This document shows, in pieces, positions 34,057 to 42,329 of a stretch of 64,000 bases of DNA. Below the pieces are notes generated by a model. It did not search any database and had not been told where the DNA came from. It saw nothing but the letters and a program-made list of their open reading frames with translations. Both the position numbers and the translations under genes were made by a program. Source of the stretch: Methylobacterium currus (GTDB taxonomy: Bacteria > Pseudomonadota > Alphaproteobacteria > Rhizobiales > Beijerinckiaceae). Positions within the stretch are counted from its first letter, which is position 1. The number at the start of each line of letters is the position of its first letter. The DNA lies in NCBI RefSeq assembly GCF_003058325.1, contig NZ_CP028843.1, positions 2,576,001-2,640,000 of the forward strand, written 5' to 3'.

Positions 34057-34988
34057 CCGAGGCCTTCACCCTCCTGCGTCCCTGGTGGCTCCTCGCCCTG
34101 CCGCTCCTCGGGCTCCTGGCCTGGCGCGCCGCCCACCGTGCCGCGCCGCTCGGCGACTGGATGCGGGCGGTGGAGCCGCACCTGATGGCGGCGCTCCAGG
34201 CTCGCGGCGCGGTGCGGCCCGGGCGCCGCTCCGGGCAGGCGCTGCTGGTGCTGGCGGCCATCCTCGTCGCCCTCGGCCTCGCCGGCCCGGCCCGGGAGCG
34301 CCGCGACGTGGCAGGGTTCCGCAACCTCGACGCCGCGATCATTGCCCTCGACCTGTCGCGCTCGGTCGCCGAGGGCGGGCGTCTCGGCGAGGCGCGGGCG
34401 CTGGCGCAAGGACTGGCCGAGGCCGCCGGTACCAAGTCCGTCGCGGTCATTGCCTATGCGGGCGACGCCTACCTCGTGGCGACGCCGACCACCGATCGCG
34501 ACTCCTTGAGCACGATCCTGTTCGCCCTCGACGGCGCCACCGTGCCGGACCGCGGCAGCCACCCGGCGCGCGCCCTGGCGCTCGCCCGCCGGACGCTCGC
34601 CGAGGGCGCGGTGGTGACCGGCGACGTGGTGCTGGTGAGCGACGGCGGCGGCCTCGACGAGGCCAATTCCCGCGAGGCGACTTCGCGCGAGGCGGCGGCG
34701 CTCCGGGAGGAGGGCCACCGGCTGCACACCGTGCTGGTGCCGGGCCCCGCCCTGCCGCCCGAAGCGCCGCGGCCGGACGGTTCCGGCCTGTCCCGCCTCG
34801 CCTCCCTCGGCGGCGGCGCGGCGGGCAGCCTCGATGCGCCGGGTCCGGTCCTGGCAGCTGTGTCCGAGACGGTCGCCCGCCATCTGGCCGAGGGCGGCTA
34901 CACGGTGCTGGCCTGGCAGGATCTCGGCCGCTGGCTCGCCGGCCTCGCGCTGGTGCCGGTCCTGCTGCTCTTCCGGCGGAGCGCCTGA
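34053..34988 (+). CDS. BatB-like VWA-domain membrane protein
   Basis: A 311-residue paralogue of the preceding protein, with N-terminal hydrophobic segments (PWWLLALPLLGLLAWRAA and ALLVLAAILVALGLAG), a VWA domain with metal-site motif ALDLSRSV (DxSxS) and VVLVSDGGGLDEA, and a C-terminal membrane helix (WLAGLALVPVLLLF). Instead of DLSGSM it has DLSRSV, the usual variation in BatB-type subunits. The GTG start overlaps the upstream stop by 4 bp, and its own stop overlaps the ATG of the TPR gene by 1 bp. Confidence 0.85.
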   Translation: MTEAFTLLRPWWLLALPLLGLLAWRAAHRAAPLGDWMRAVEPHLMAALQARGAVRPGRRSGQALLVLAAILVALGLAGPARERRDVAGFRNLDAAIIALDLSRSVAEGGRLGEARALAQGLAEAAGTKSVAVIAYAGDAYLVATPTTDRDSLSTILFALDGATVPDRGSHPARALALARRTLAEGAVVTGDVVLVSDGGGLDEANSREATSREAAALREEGHRLHTVLVPGPALPPEAPRPDGSGLSRLASLGGGAAGSLDAPGPVLAAVSETVARHLAEGGYTVLAWQDLGRWLAGLALVPVLLLFRRSA

Positions 34989-35812
34989 TGCGGACCCTCT
35001 TCCTCGCCGCCGGGGGCCTCGCCCTGGCCGGGCTGATCGTCGAGCCCGCCGCCCTCGCCCGCCTCCTCCTCGGGGCCGGCCTGCCGGGGCTGGCGGCGCA
35101 GGTCAGCGACGACCCGGCCTGGCGGGGCACCGCCCTCTACGCCGCAGGCCGCTACGCGGAGGCCGCCGCGGCCTTCGCGGGATCGCCCTACAACCGGGGC
35201 AACGCGCTGGCGCTGGCCGGCGACCTCAAGGGCGCGCTTGCCGCCTACGACGCGGCGCTCGCCCGCGACCCGGCGGACGAGGATGCCAAGGCCAACCGCG
35301 AAGTGGTGGCGCGCCTCCTCGACACGCCGGATGCTCCCGGCGGCCGCACCGCCGGCCAGGCGAACGCCCAGGCCGACGCTGCCACCCGCTACGCCACCAA
35401 GACCGAATCCGACGCCGACGACCCCGGCACTGCCTCCACCGGCGACGGCCTCGCCGGCCACCGCGAGGCCTCTTCGGCCGCCGACTCGCCGGGCAACTCG
35501 AAGGCCGCGCGGACCGGCCGGGCCGAGCAGCGGGCGGTCGATCCCGGCCGCGGCCAGGCGCGGGGATCGGCCAGCGACGCGGAGGGCGGCGGGCGCCGGG
35601 GCGGCGGCAATGCCAGCGTGTCCGAGGTGGTGGAGCGCGAGGTGCGCCGGGTCTCGAAGAGCTTCGAATCGCGAGAAATCCGCCCCGACCGGCACTGGCT
35701 CGCGACCCTGACCGACGATCCGGGCCGCTTCGTCTCCCTGCGCATCCTCGCCGAGCAGACCCGCCGGCGCGAGGCCGGCACCGCCGTGCAGCCCGGAAGC
35801 AACCCGTGGTGA
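34988..35812 (+). CDS. BatC-like TPR protein
   Basis: A 274-residue protein. An N-terminal signal or anchor helix (LFLAAGGLALAGLIVEPAAL) precedes a short tetratricopeptide region (WRGTALYAAGRYAEAAAAFA and NALALAGDLKGALAAYDAAL, about residues 45-110). A long low-complexity Ser/Ala/Asp/Gly stretch follows, and a conserved C-terminal tail RPDRHWLATLTDDPGRFVSL that resembles the end of BatC-type proteins. It sits between BatB- and BatD-like genes with overlapping start and stop codons at both ends. Confidence 0.75.
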   Translation: MRTLFLAAGGLALAGLIVEPAALARLLLGAGLPGLAAQVSDDPAWRGTALYAAGRYAEAAAAFAGSPYNRGNALALAGDLKGALAAYDAALARDPADEDAKANREVVARLLDTPDAPGGRTAGQANAQADAATRYATKTESDADDPGTASTGDGLAGHREASSAADSPGNSKAARTGRAEQRAVDPGRGQARGSASDAEGGGRRGGGNASVSEVVEREVRRVSKSFESREIRPDRHWLATLTDDPGRFVSLRILAEQTRRREAGTAVQPGSNPW

Positions 35813-35820
35813 GGCGATCC

Positions 35821-37068
35821 ATGGCAAGGCACCCCCTGGCGGGATGGTTCCTCCTCGCCGGCCTCCTCGCCGCCTCGCCGGCTTTGGCCCTGGAGGAGGG
35901 CGACCTCGCGCTCTCGGTCACGGCCGAGGTGCCGGGCGGCGCCGTGCCCTATCCGCGCGAGATGGTCCTGCTGCGCATCCGCGGCACCTACCGGGCGCAG
36001 ATCGCGCTGGAGGATCTGCGCCAGCCGAGCCTGCCGCATTTCGGCTGGACCCAGCTCGGCCGCGACCGCTGGTTCCGCACCACGATCCAGGGCCAGGAGG
36101 CGCGCGGCTTCGAGCGCACCGTCGCGGTGTTTCCGCAAGGCGCCGGCCGCTTCGTCGTCGACCCCTTCGTGCACCGCCTGACCCTCGTCGATGGCGGCGA
36201 GCGCCGGCTGATCGAGGTGCGCTCGAACCCGCTGCCGATCGAGGTCGCGGCCTGGCAGGGCCCGGGCGGGCCGGACGCGCCCGAGCCCTGGTGGCTGCCG
36301 GCCGAAGGCCTGACGGTGACCGACGTCTGGGAGCCCGAGCCCGAGACCCTGAAGCTCGGCGAGCCGGCCCGCCGCACCGTGACGCTGGAGGCGCGCGGCC
36401 TCACCGCCGACGCCCTGCCGCCGCGGCCGGTGCTGCGCACCCGCGGCATCCTCACCTTCGCCGGGCCGGTCGAGCGCCAGACCCGCATCACCCCGGCGGG
36501 CCCGGTGGCCCGGGTGACCTATCGCTGGGACGTGCGCCCCGGCGTGCCGGAGCCGATCACCCTGTCGGCGATCGCCATCCCGTGGTTCGACACGAGGGCG
36601 CGGGTGATGCGCGAGGCCGAGATCCCGGCCCGCATCGTCGGTGCCCGCGCCGCGAAGAGCACGGAGGTGGCGCCCCCTCCCCCGGCCTCCCCCTGGCGGG
36701 CGCTCGTCGCGGGGCTCGCCGCCTTCGGGCTGGGCTTGAGCGCCTGGGGATTCTCCCGCCACCGCGAGGCGCTGGCCGCCCCGGCCCTGCGGGCGCTCGC
36801 CCGGGCCGCCCGGCGGCGCGACGCGCGCGGGTTCCACGCCGCCCTCAGCCATGCCGCCCGCCGCGATCCCGCCCTCGCCGCTGCCTGGCGCGCCGATCCC
36901 GGCCTCGCCCCGCGCCTCGCCGCCCTCGATGCGGCATTGTTTGGCCGCCGCGATGCCCCGGTGCCGGACCTCGCCGGCCTCGCCCGGGACCTCGGGCGAA
37001 TCCGGCCGCCCGCCGCGACGCCGGACGGCCTCGCCCCCCTCGACGGCCCGAGCCCGGCGAGGCGCTGA
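35821..37068 (+). CDS. BatD-like membrane protein
   Basis: A 415-residue protein with a signal peptide (MARHPLAGWFLLAGLLAASP, cut near LALEEG), a long periplasmic beta-rich region (VLLRIRGTYRAQIALEDL, FFRTT-like WFRTTIQGQEARGF) and a C-terminal membrane helix (ALVAGLAAFGLGLSAWGF, about 300-320) with a cytoplasmic helical tail. This layout is that of BatD/oxygen-tolerance proteins. ATG 35821 has a GGTGAGG site at 6-nt spacing. A GTG at 35809, overlapping the TPR stop, is the alternative. It is the last gene of the MoxR operon. Confidence 0.78.
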   Translation: MARHPLAGWFLLAGLLAASPALALEEGDLALSVTAEVPGGAVPYPREMVLLRIRGTYRAQIALEDLRQPSLPHFGWTQLGRDRWFRTTIQGQEARGFERTVAVFPQGAGRFVVDPFVHRLTLVDGGERRLIEVRSNPLPIEVAAWQGPGGPDAPEPWWLPAEGLTVTDVWEPEPETLKLGEPARRTVTLEARGLTADALPPRPVLRTRGILTFAGPVERQTRITPAGPVARVTYRWDVRPGVPEPITLSAIAIPWFDTRARVMREAEIPARIVGARAAKSTEVAPPPPASPWRALVAGLAAFGLGLSAWGFSRHREALAAPALRALARAARRRDARGFHAALSHAARRDPALAAAWRADPGLAPRLAALDAALFGRRDAPVPDLAGLARDLGRIRPPAATPDGLAPLDGPSPARR

Positions 37069-37140
37069 CGGCTCGCCGGCATGCGCCGCACCCGGTTGCC
37101 TCGACCGGCATCGACCCTGCATACCGTCCGCTCGACACCA

Positions 37141-37245
37141 AGCAGACTCGCGTTGGCGGGCCGACGCTTCGTCCGCTTAGGTTCTTGTTTTGTCGCAGAT
37201 TTTCGTCGCAAAACCGGCAACCACTTTTGGGAAATCTGCTTAGCA
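37141..37245 (+). repeat. Structured intergenic repeat just upstream of the amidohydrolase start
   Basis: A two-hairpin element. First comes an imperfect palindrome around AGCAGACTCGCGTTGGC and its complement, then TTCTTGTTTTGTCGCAGATT, TCGCAAAACCGGCAACCACT and a closing AAATCTGCTTAG. A close copy lies at 51221-51325, and a reversed relative at 21985-22070. It ends 15 nt before the ATG at 37260, so it forms the 5' leader of that gene. Confidence 0.8.
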
Positions 37246-37259
37246 GGGTCGCGACCGTC

Positions 37260-38504
37260 ATGACCGAGACCACCCCCCGCCTCGGCGCCCGCGTGATGGC
37301 GCTGATCGACGACCTCGCCCGCCACACCGACGAGCCCGGACGGCTGACCCGGCTCTACCTCTCGCCGGCCCACCGGGCGACGGCCGAGGCGGCGCTCGGC
37401 CTGATGCGGGAGGCGGGGCTCGCTTCGCGGATCGACGCCGCCGGCAGCGTGGTCGGCCGGATGGAGGGGCGCGAGCCGGGGCTGCCGGCCCTGGTGCTCG
37501 GCTCCCACATCGACAGCGTGGTCGATGCCGGGCGCTACGACGGCCCGCTCGGCGTGGCGGCGGGCCTCGTCGTCGCCGAAGAGATTCGCGCCCGCAGCCT
37601 CGCCCTCCCCTTCGCCCTCGAGGTCGTGGCCTTCGGCGACGAGGAGAACGTGCGCTTCCCGACCTCGCTCTCGACCTCGAAGGCCTGGGCCGGGCAGTAC
37701 AAATCCGAGTGGCTGGAGGGCCGCGACGCTGCCGGCACGACCTTGCGCGAGGCGCTGGTGGCGTTCGGCGGCGACCCGGACGGCATCCCGGCCCTGGCCC
37801 GGACGCCCGCGGCGATCGCCGGCTATCTCGAGGTCCACATCGAGCAGGGACCGGCGCTGGAAGCCGCGGCGCAGCCGGTCGGCGTGGTCTCCGGCATCGT
37901 CGGGCTCACCCGGGCGCGCTGCACCGTGACCGGCGAGGCGAACCACGCCGGCACCGTGCCGATGGGCCTGCGCCGGGACGCGCTCGCCGCCGCCGCCGAG
38001 ATGACGCTCGCGGTCGAGCGCCTGGGCGAGGCGGTGCCGGGGGCGGTCGCGACGGTCGGGGCGCTCACGGTGGTGCCGGGAGCCGTCAACGTGATCCCGG
38101 GCCGGGTCGAGTTCAGCCTCGACCTGCGCGCGCCGGAGGATGCCGACCGCCTGAGCCTGTTTCAGGCGATCGAGGCGGAGTGCCGGGCGATCGCGCGGCG
38201 GCGCGCGGTGGGGTTCACGTCCGAGACCCACATGGACAACGCGGCGGTCGCCCTCGATCCGGGGTTCCAGGCCGCGCTCGACCGGGCGGCGCGGCGCCTC
38301 GGCTTTGCGCCCCTGCGGCTGCCCTCCGGCGCCACCCACGACGCGGTGGCGATGGCGGCGCTCGGTCCCTCCGCGATGCTGTTCGTGCGCTGCCGCGGCG
38401 GCATCAGCCACAACCCGGCCGAGTCGATCACCCTGGAGGATGCCGACGCGGCGACGCGGGTGCTGCTGGGCACGGTGCTCGACCTGGCGGGGGCGACGCC
38501 GTGA
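37260..38504 (+). CDS. Zinc-dependent amidohydrolase, M20 family (N-carbamoyl amino acid hydrolase or allantoate amidohydrolase type)
   Basis: A 414-residue cytoplasmic enzyme of the peptidase M20 fold. The metal-site motifs are GSHIDSVVDAGRYDGPLG (His and Asp), GDEENVRFP (Glu pair) and YLEVHIEQGP. The small dimerisation domain includes GEANHAGTVPMGLRRD, and the final His lies in RCRGGISHNPAE. Members split carbamoyl or allantoate groups from amino or ureido acids. Substrate cannot be decided, although the following FAD amine oxidoreductase hints at amino acid or purine nitrogen salvage. The reading frame continues upstream into non-coding repeat, so ATG 37260 was chosen. Confidence 0.85.
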   Translation: MTETTPRLGARVMALIDDLARHTDEPGRLTRLYLSPAHRATAEAALGLMREAGLASRIDAAGSVVGRMEGREPGLPALVLGSHIDSVVDAGRYDGPLGVAAGLVVAEEIRARSLALPFALEVVAFGDEENVRFPTSLSTSKAWAGQYKSEWLEGRDAAGTTLREALVAFGGDPDGIPALARTPAAIAGYLEVHIEQGPALEAAAQPVGVVSGIVGLTRARCTVTGEANHAGTVPMGLRRDALAAAAEMTLAVERLGEAVPGAVATVGALTVVPGAVNVIPGRVEFSLDLRAPEDADRLSLFQAIEAECRAIARRRAVGFTSETHMDNAAVALDPGFQAALDRAARRLGFAPLRLPSGATHDAVAMAALGPSAMLFVRCRGGISHNPAESITLEDADAATRVLLGTVLDLAGATP

Positions 38505-38540
38505 TCGTAGGTCCGGCTGGAGAAATTGACGGAGCAGGAA

Positions 38541-38595
38541 AAGGCGCGGGTCCTCTCCTCTCCCCGCGGACGGGGACAGGAGAGATCCGGCGCCT
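38541..38595. repeat. Dispersed AAGGCGCGG hairpin element
   Basis: AAGGCGCGGG is followed by a 13-bp stem with one mismatch, CTCTCCTCTCCCC (38553-38565) and GGGGACAGGAGAG (38572-38584). It is the same style as elements at 8654-8692 and 58431-58470. It lies in the 139-bp gap between two co-oriented genes and may terminate or attenuate between them. Confidence 0.65.
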
Positions 38596-38643
38596 CGTCT
38601 TCCCCCCCGACAAACCTGCACGGATCGAAACGAGACACCATTG

Positions 38644-39921
38644 ATGCAGCAGGATGAGATGACAGCCGACATCGTGGTGGTCGGCGGCGGCATGGTCGGG
38701 CTGTCCTCCGCCATCGCCCTGAAGGATCGCGGGCAGGACGTGGTGCTCTGCGACCCCGGCGAGGCCCGGGCGCGCACCTCCTACGGCAATGCCGGCGTGG
38801 TCAGCCGCGGCTCGATCCTGCCCATGTCGGGCCCGGCCCTGTGGGGCAAGCTGCCGGCCTACCTGCGCAACGCCGATCCGGGCCTTCGCTTGCGCCACCG
38901 CCACCTCCTGCGGGTGATGCCCTGGGCGGTGCACTTCCTGGCGAGCGCCCGCACCTCCGCGTGGCGCCGGGCCGCCGATGCGCTGGCGCCGCTCACCAAC
39001 GCCGCCTATCCGGAGCACCGGCGCCTCGCCGACCGGGCCGGCGTACCCCACCTCCTGCGCGAATGCGGCTGGGTGAAGCTCTACCGCACGGAGGCCGCCT
39101 TCGCGGGGGCGGGCCTCGAGCGCGAGATCCTGAGCCATCACGGCGTGCCGTTCGAGATCCTGGACGGACCGGAGATCCAGGCGCTGGAGCCGGCGCTGAT
39201 CCGCCCCTTCGCCCGGGCGATGCTGCTGCCGGAGACCGGCGCCGTCGGCGATCCCGGCGGTCTCGTCGAGGCCGCCGAGCGGCTGTTTGCCGGCCTCGGC
39301 GGACGGACCTTGCGCACCACCGTGAGCCGCCTGGAGCCTCGGCCCGATGGCTGGCGCGTCGTCCATCCGGGCGGCGCGGTGCGGGCGCGCCAAGTGGTGC
39401 TGGCGACGGGGGCGGCGGCGCACGAGCTGTCGCGCCCGCTCGGCTACCGCTTCGCCTTCGCGGCCGAGCGCGGCTATCACCGCCATTACGCCCTGCAGCC
39501 CGACAGCCCGGCCCTCACCCGCCCGATCTATGACACCGGCGCCGCCTCGATCCTGTCGCCGATGGGCGAGGGCCGGGTGCGGGTGCTCTCCGGCGTCGAG
39601 GTCGCGGACCGTCACGCCGAGCCGGATGAGCGGCAGATCGAGGCGGCGGCGCGGGAGGCCGCCGGCACCGTGCGCCTCGGCCAGCCCCTCGACAACCGGC
39701 CCTGGCTCGGCTCGCGCCCCTCGACCCCGGACGGCCTGCCGGTGATCGGCCTCGCGCCACGCCATCCCGGCCTGATCTTCGCCTTCGGCCACGGCCATAT
39801 CGGCCTCTCCACCGGCCCGATCACCGGCCAGCTCGTCGCCGACCTCGCCACCGGCCGCACGCCGGCGGTGCCGGTGGCGCCGTTCGCGCCAGGAAGGCTG
39901 CTCGGGTGGCCGCGGCTGTAG
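38644..39921 (+). CDS. FAD-dependent D-amino acid dehydrogenase-like oxidoreductase
   Basis: A 425-residue DAO-fold flavoprotein. The N-terminal FAD motif is DIVVVGGGMVGLSSAIALKD. STSYG-like RARTSYGNAGVVSRGSILPM follows, which is typical of DadA-type D-amino acid dehydrogenases. The C-terminal FAD contact is VIGLAPRHPGLIFAFGHGHI with GLSTGPITGQLVADL. It should oxidise a secondary or D-amino acid and pass electrons to quinone. The ATG at 38644 is preceded by an in-frame TTG at 38641. It follows the amidohydrolase gene, separated by a hairpin repeat. Confidence 0.85.
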   Translation: MQQDEMTADIVVVGGGMVGLSSAIALKDRGQDVVLCDPGEARARTSYGNAGVVSRGSILPMSGPALWGKLPAYLRNADPGLRLRHRHLLRVMPWAVHFLASARTSAWRRAADALAPLTNAAYPEHRRLADRAGVPHLLRECGWVKLYRTEAAFAGAGLEREILSHHGVPFEILDGPEIQALEPALIRPFARAMLLPETGAVGDPGGLVEAAERLFAGLGGRTLRTTVSRLEPRPDGWRVVHPGGAVRARQVVLATGAAAHELSRPLGYRFAFAAERGYHRHYALQPDSPALTRPIYDTGAASILSPMGEGRVRVLSGVEVADRHAEPDERQIEAAAREAAGTVRLGQPLDNRPWLGSRPSTPDGLPVIGLAPRHPGLIFAFGHGHIGLSTGPITGQLVADLATGRTPAVPVAPFAPGRLLGWPRL

Positions 39922-39940
39922 GCGATCGTTCAGGCTCCTC

Positions 39941-39964
39941 CCCCGTTCCGGGCCCGGAACGGGG
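39941..39964. terminator. Perfect 24-bp palindrome between convergent genes
   Basis: CCCCGTTCCGGG (39941-39952) joined directly to its complement CCCGGAACGGGG, 20 bp after the oxidoreductase stop and 55 bp before the end of the convergent hydrolase gene. It probably serves as a bidirectional terminator. Confidence 0.65.
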
Positions 39965-40018
39965 AAAGCGGATTTCAGATGCGGGCCGCCCACGCGAGGC
40001 GCCGACGGCCCTGCTCCC

Positions 40019-40885
40019 TCAGAACCCGTACAACCGCGCCGGATTCTCCACCAGCACCCGGTGTCTGTCGGCCTCGTCCGGCACCCACTCGGCCAGGAGG
40101 TCGAGGAGGTCGCCGACATTCATCATGGGCCCCCAATGCGCCACGTGCGGCCAGTCCGAGCCCCAGACGCAGCGCTCCGGGGCCGCGGCGTGGATGGCGC
40201 GGGCGAACGGCACCGTGTCCGCGTAGGGCGGGCCGGCGACGGAGTTGCGGTAGGCGCCCGAGAGCTTGACCCAGGCGCCGTCGCGCACGAGCGAGACCAG
40301 GGTGTGGAAACCCTCGTCCCCGACCCCGCAGGAGGTCGGGAAATGGCCCATATGGTCGATGCAGAACGGCACCGGCAGCCGGCTCAGGCGGCCGGCCAGC
40401 GGCGGCAGGGCGCGGGCGTCGATCAGGAATTGCAGGTGCCAGCCCATCTCGCGGCAGAGGGCGCCGTAGGCCTCCACCGCCTCGAAGCCGACCCCGCCGC
40501 CATAGAGCACGTTGAGCCGCAGGCCCACCACGCCGGCCTCCTTCAGCGCCGCCAGCTCCGCCTCGGGCAGCCCCAGGGGAATGACCGCGATGCCGCGCAG
40601 GCGCCGCGGATGCGCCCGCAGCGTCTCCAGCATCAGCCGGTTGTCGGTGCCGTGGACGCTGACCTGGATCAGCACGCCGTGGGTCATGCCGGTGGCGTCG
40701 AGCATGCCGAGATAGGCCTCCGGCGTCGCCTCCGGCGGCGTGTAGCTGCGCGTCGCCACGAAGGCATGGGCCGGGGGCAGCCCGATCACGTGGGCGTGGG
40801 TGTCGACCGCGCCGGCCGGCACGGTGAAGCGGGTGGGCCCGCGCGGGTGCGGGGCGGGCCCGGGACAGTCGCGGATCTCAGGCAT
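40019..40885 (-). CDS. TIM-barrel metal-dependent hydrolase (amidohydrolase 2 family, pyrone-dicarboxylate lactonase-like)
   Basis: A 288-residue cytoplasmic enzyme. The metal motif is VDTHAHVIG near residue 30. IDHMGHFP and the catalytic Asp in CVWGSDWPHVAHWGPMM are those of the amidohydrolase-2 family, which includes 2-pyrone-4,6-dicarboxylate hydrolase and sulfomuconolactone hydrolase. These act late in aromatic ring breakdown on lactones of dicarboxylic acids. The ATG at 40885 overlaps the end of the MFS gene by 8 bp; an extra 13 upstream codons are possible but unconserved. Pairing with a transporter suggests that the substrate is imported. Confidence 0.8.
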   Translation of the reverse strand: MPEIRDCPGPAPHPRGPTRFTVPAGAVDTHAHVIGLPPAHAFVATRSYTPPEATPEAYLGMLDATGMTHGVLIQVSVHGTDNRLMLETLRAHPRRLRGIAVIPLGLPEAELAALKEAGVVGLRLNVLYGGGVGFEAVEAYGALCREMGWHLQFLIDARALPPLAGRLSRLPVPFCIDHMGHFPTSCGVGDEGFHTLVSLVRDGAWVKLSGAYRNSVAGPPYADTVPFARAIHAAAPERCVWGSDWPHVAHWGPMMNVGDLLDLLAEWVPDEADRHRVLVENPARLYGF

Positions 40886-42176
40886 CGGCGTGCAGCACCT
40901 TTCCGCGGGTCTCAGGCAGGGCATAGGCCGTGAGGAAGAACACCCCGTAGGCGATGGCGGCGAAGATCGCGATGGCGCTCGCCAGGCTCATGCCGGCCGA
41001 GAGATAGCCGACGAGGGCCGGGAACAGGGCGCCGATGCCGCGGCCGAAATTATAGCAGAAGCCCTGGCCCGAGCCGCGCAGGCGCGTCGGGTAGAGCTCG
41101 GTCAGGAAGGCGCCCATGCCGGAGAAGTAGCCCGAGGCGAAGAAGCCGAGGGGGAAGCCCAGCACCCACAGGACCGCGTTCGAGAGCGGGAGCTGCGTGT
41201 AGACCAGGATCACCGCGATGGCGCCGAGGGAGAAGATCAGGAACAGGGGCCGCCGGCCGAGACGGTCGGCGAGCCAGGCCCCCGCCAGATAGCCGGCAAA
41301 TGACCCGATGATCAGGGCGGCGAGGTAGCCGGTCGAGGAGACGACCGACAGGCCGCGCTCGGTGGTGAGGAAGCGCGGCAGCCAGGTGGTGATGGCGTAG
41401 TAGCCGCCCTGGCAGCCGGCCGACATCAGCGAGGCCAGCAGCGTGGTGCGCAGGAGCGGGCCGGAAAAGATCTCCCAGATGGCCGGGCTGTCGCCGGCGG
41501 CCCTGGCGCGGGCCCGGGTCTCGGCGGCGACCTTCGGCTCCTCGACGTAGCGGCGCAGGTAGAACACGAGGAGGGCGGGCGCCGCGCCGATCACGAACAT
41601 CCAGCGCCAGGCGGTCTCCGGCGGCAGGATCGAGAACAGCACGGCCTGGGCCAGCACCGCCATGCCCCAGCCGATCGCCCAGCCCGACTGCACCGAGCCG
41701 ACGGCCCGGCCGCGATACTGCGCCCGGATGGTCTCGCCCATCAGCACGGCGCCCGCCGCCCATTCGCCGCCGAAGCCCAAGCCCAGCAGCGCCCGGGCGA
41801 TGAGCAACTGGGAAAAGTCCTGCGCGAAGGCGCAGACCAGCGAGAAGACCGAGAACCACAGGATGGTGATCTGCAGCGTCAGCACCCGGCCGATCCGGTC
41901 GGCGAGGTAGCCGGCGAGCCACCCGCCGAGAGCGGAGGCCAGCAGCGTCACGGTGGCGGCGAGGCCCGCGGTGCCGGCGTCCACGCTCCAGAGCTTGATG
42001 ATCGTGCCGATCACCAGCGGGTAGATCATGAAGTCCATGCCGTCGAGGGCCCAGCCGGCGGCGCAGGCCCAGAAGGTGTGGCGCTCGGGAGGGGTCATGT
42101 CGCGGTAGAAGGCGGTGAGGCTGGCATCCTCCACCGCCACGGCATCTGGCACCGCGTCGTGGGCGGGCGTGGGCAT
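40878..42176 (-). CDS. MFS transporter of the aromatic acid/carboxylate symporter type
   Basis: A 432-residue, 12-helix major facilitator. Family marks are WALDGMDFMIYPLVIG in helix 1, GWLAGYLADRIGRVLTLQ in the 2-3 loop, LLGLGFGGEWAAGAVLMGE in helix 4, and a repeated AWLADRLGRRPLFLIF in the second half. ELYPTRLRGSGQGFCYNFGR is typical of metabolite:H+ symporters that carry aromatic acids, sialic acid or lactate-like carboxylates. A GGGAG ribosome site lies upstream of ATG 42176. Its 3' end overlaps the TIM-barrel hydrolase gene, so both are one operon and probably serve one substrate. Confidence 0.88.
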   Translation of the reverse strand: MPTPAHDAVPDAVAVEDASLTAFYRDMTPPERHTFWACAAGWALDGMDFMIYPLVIGTIIKLWSVDAGTAGLAATVTLLASALGGWLAGYLADRIGRVLTLQITILWFSVFSLVCAFAQDFSQLLIARALLGLGFGGEWAAGAVLMGETIRAQYRGRAVGSVQSGWAIGWGMAVLAQAVLFSILPPETAWRWMFVIGAAPALLVFYLRRYVEEPKVAAETRARARAAGDSPAIWEIFSGPLLRTTLLASLMSAGCQGGYYAITTWLPRFLTTERGLSVVSSTGYLAALIIGSFAGYLAGAWLADRLGRRPLFLIFSLGAIAVILVYTQLPLSNAVLWVLGFPLGFFASGYFSGMGAFLTELYPTRLRGSGQGFCYNFGRGIGALFPALVGYLSAGMSLASAIAIFAAIAYGVFFLTAYALPETRGKVLHADA

Positions 42177-42329
42177 CGGGTGCTCCCTGGACTCTGTTGT
42201 TAGATCTTACCGGCCCGTGCAGGGCCGAGCGGGAGCAAGGCACGAAATCGCGCCTCCTGCCACTGCGCCAGCGGGATCCGATCGAACGGGAGCCGTCTAT
42301 CGAATCATTTTCCTACGGAAAACATCGTG

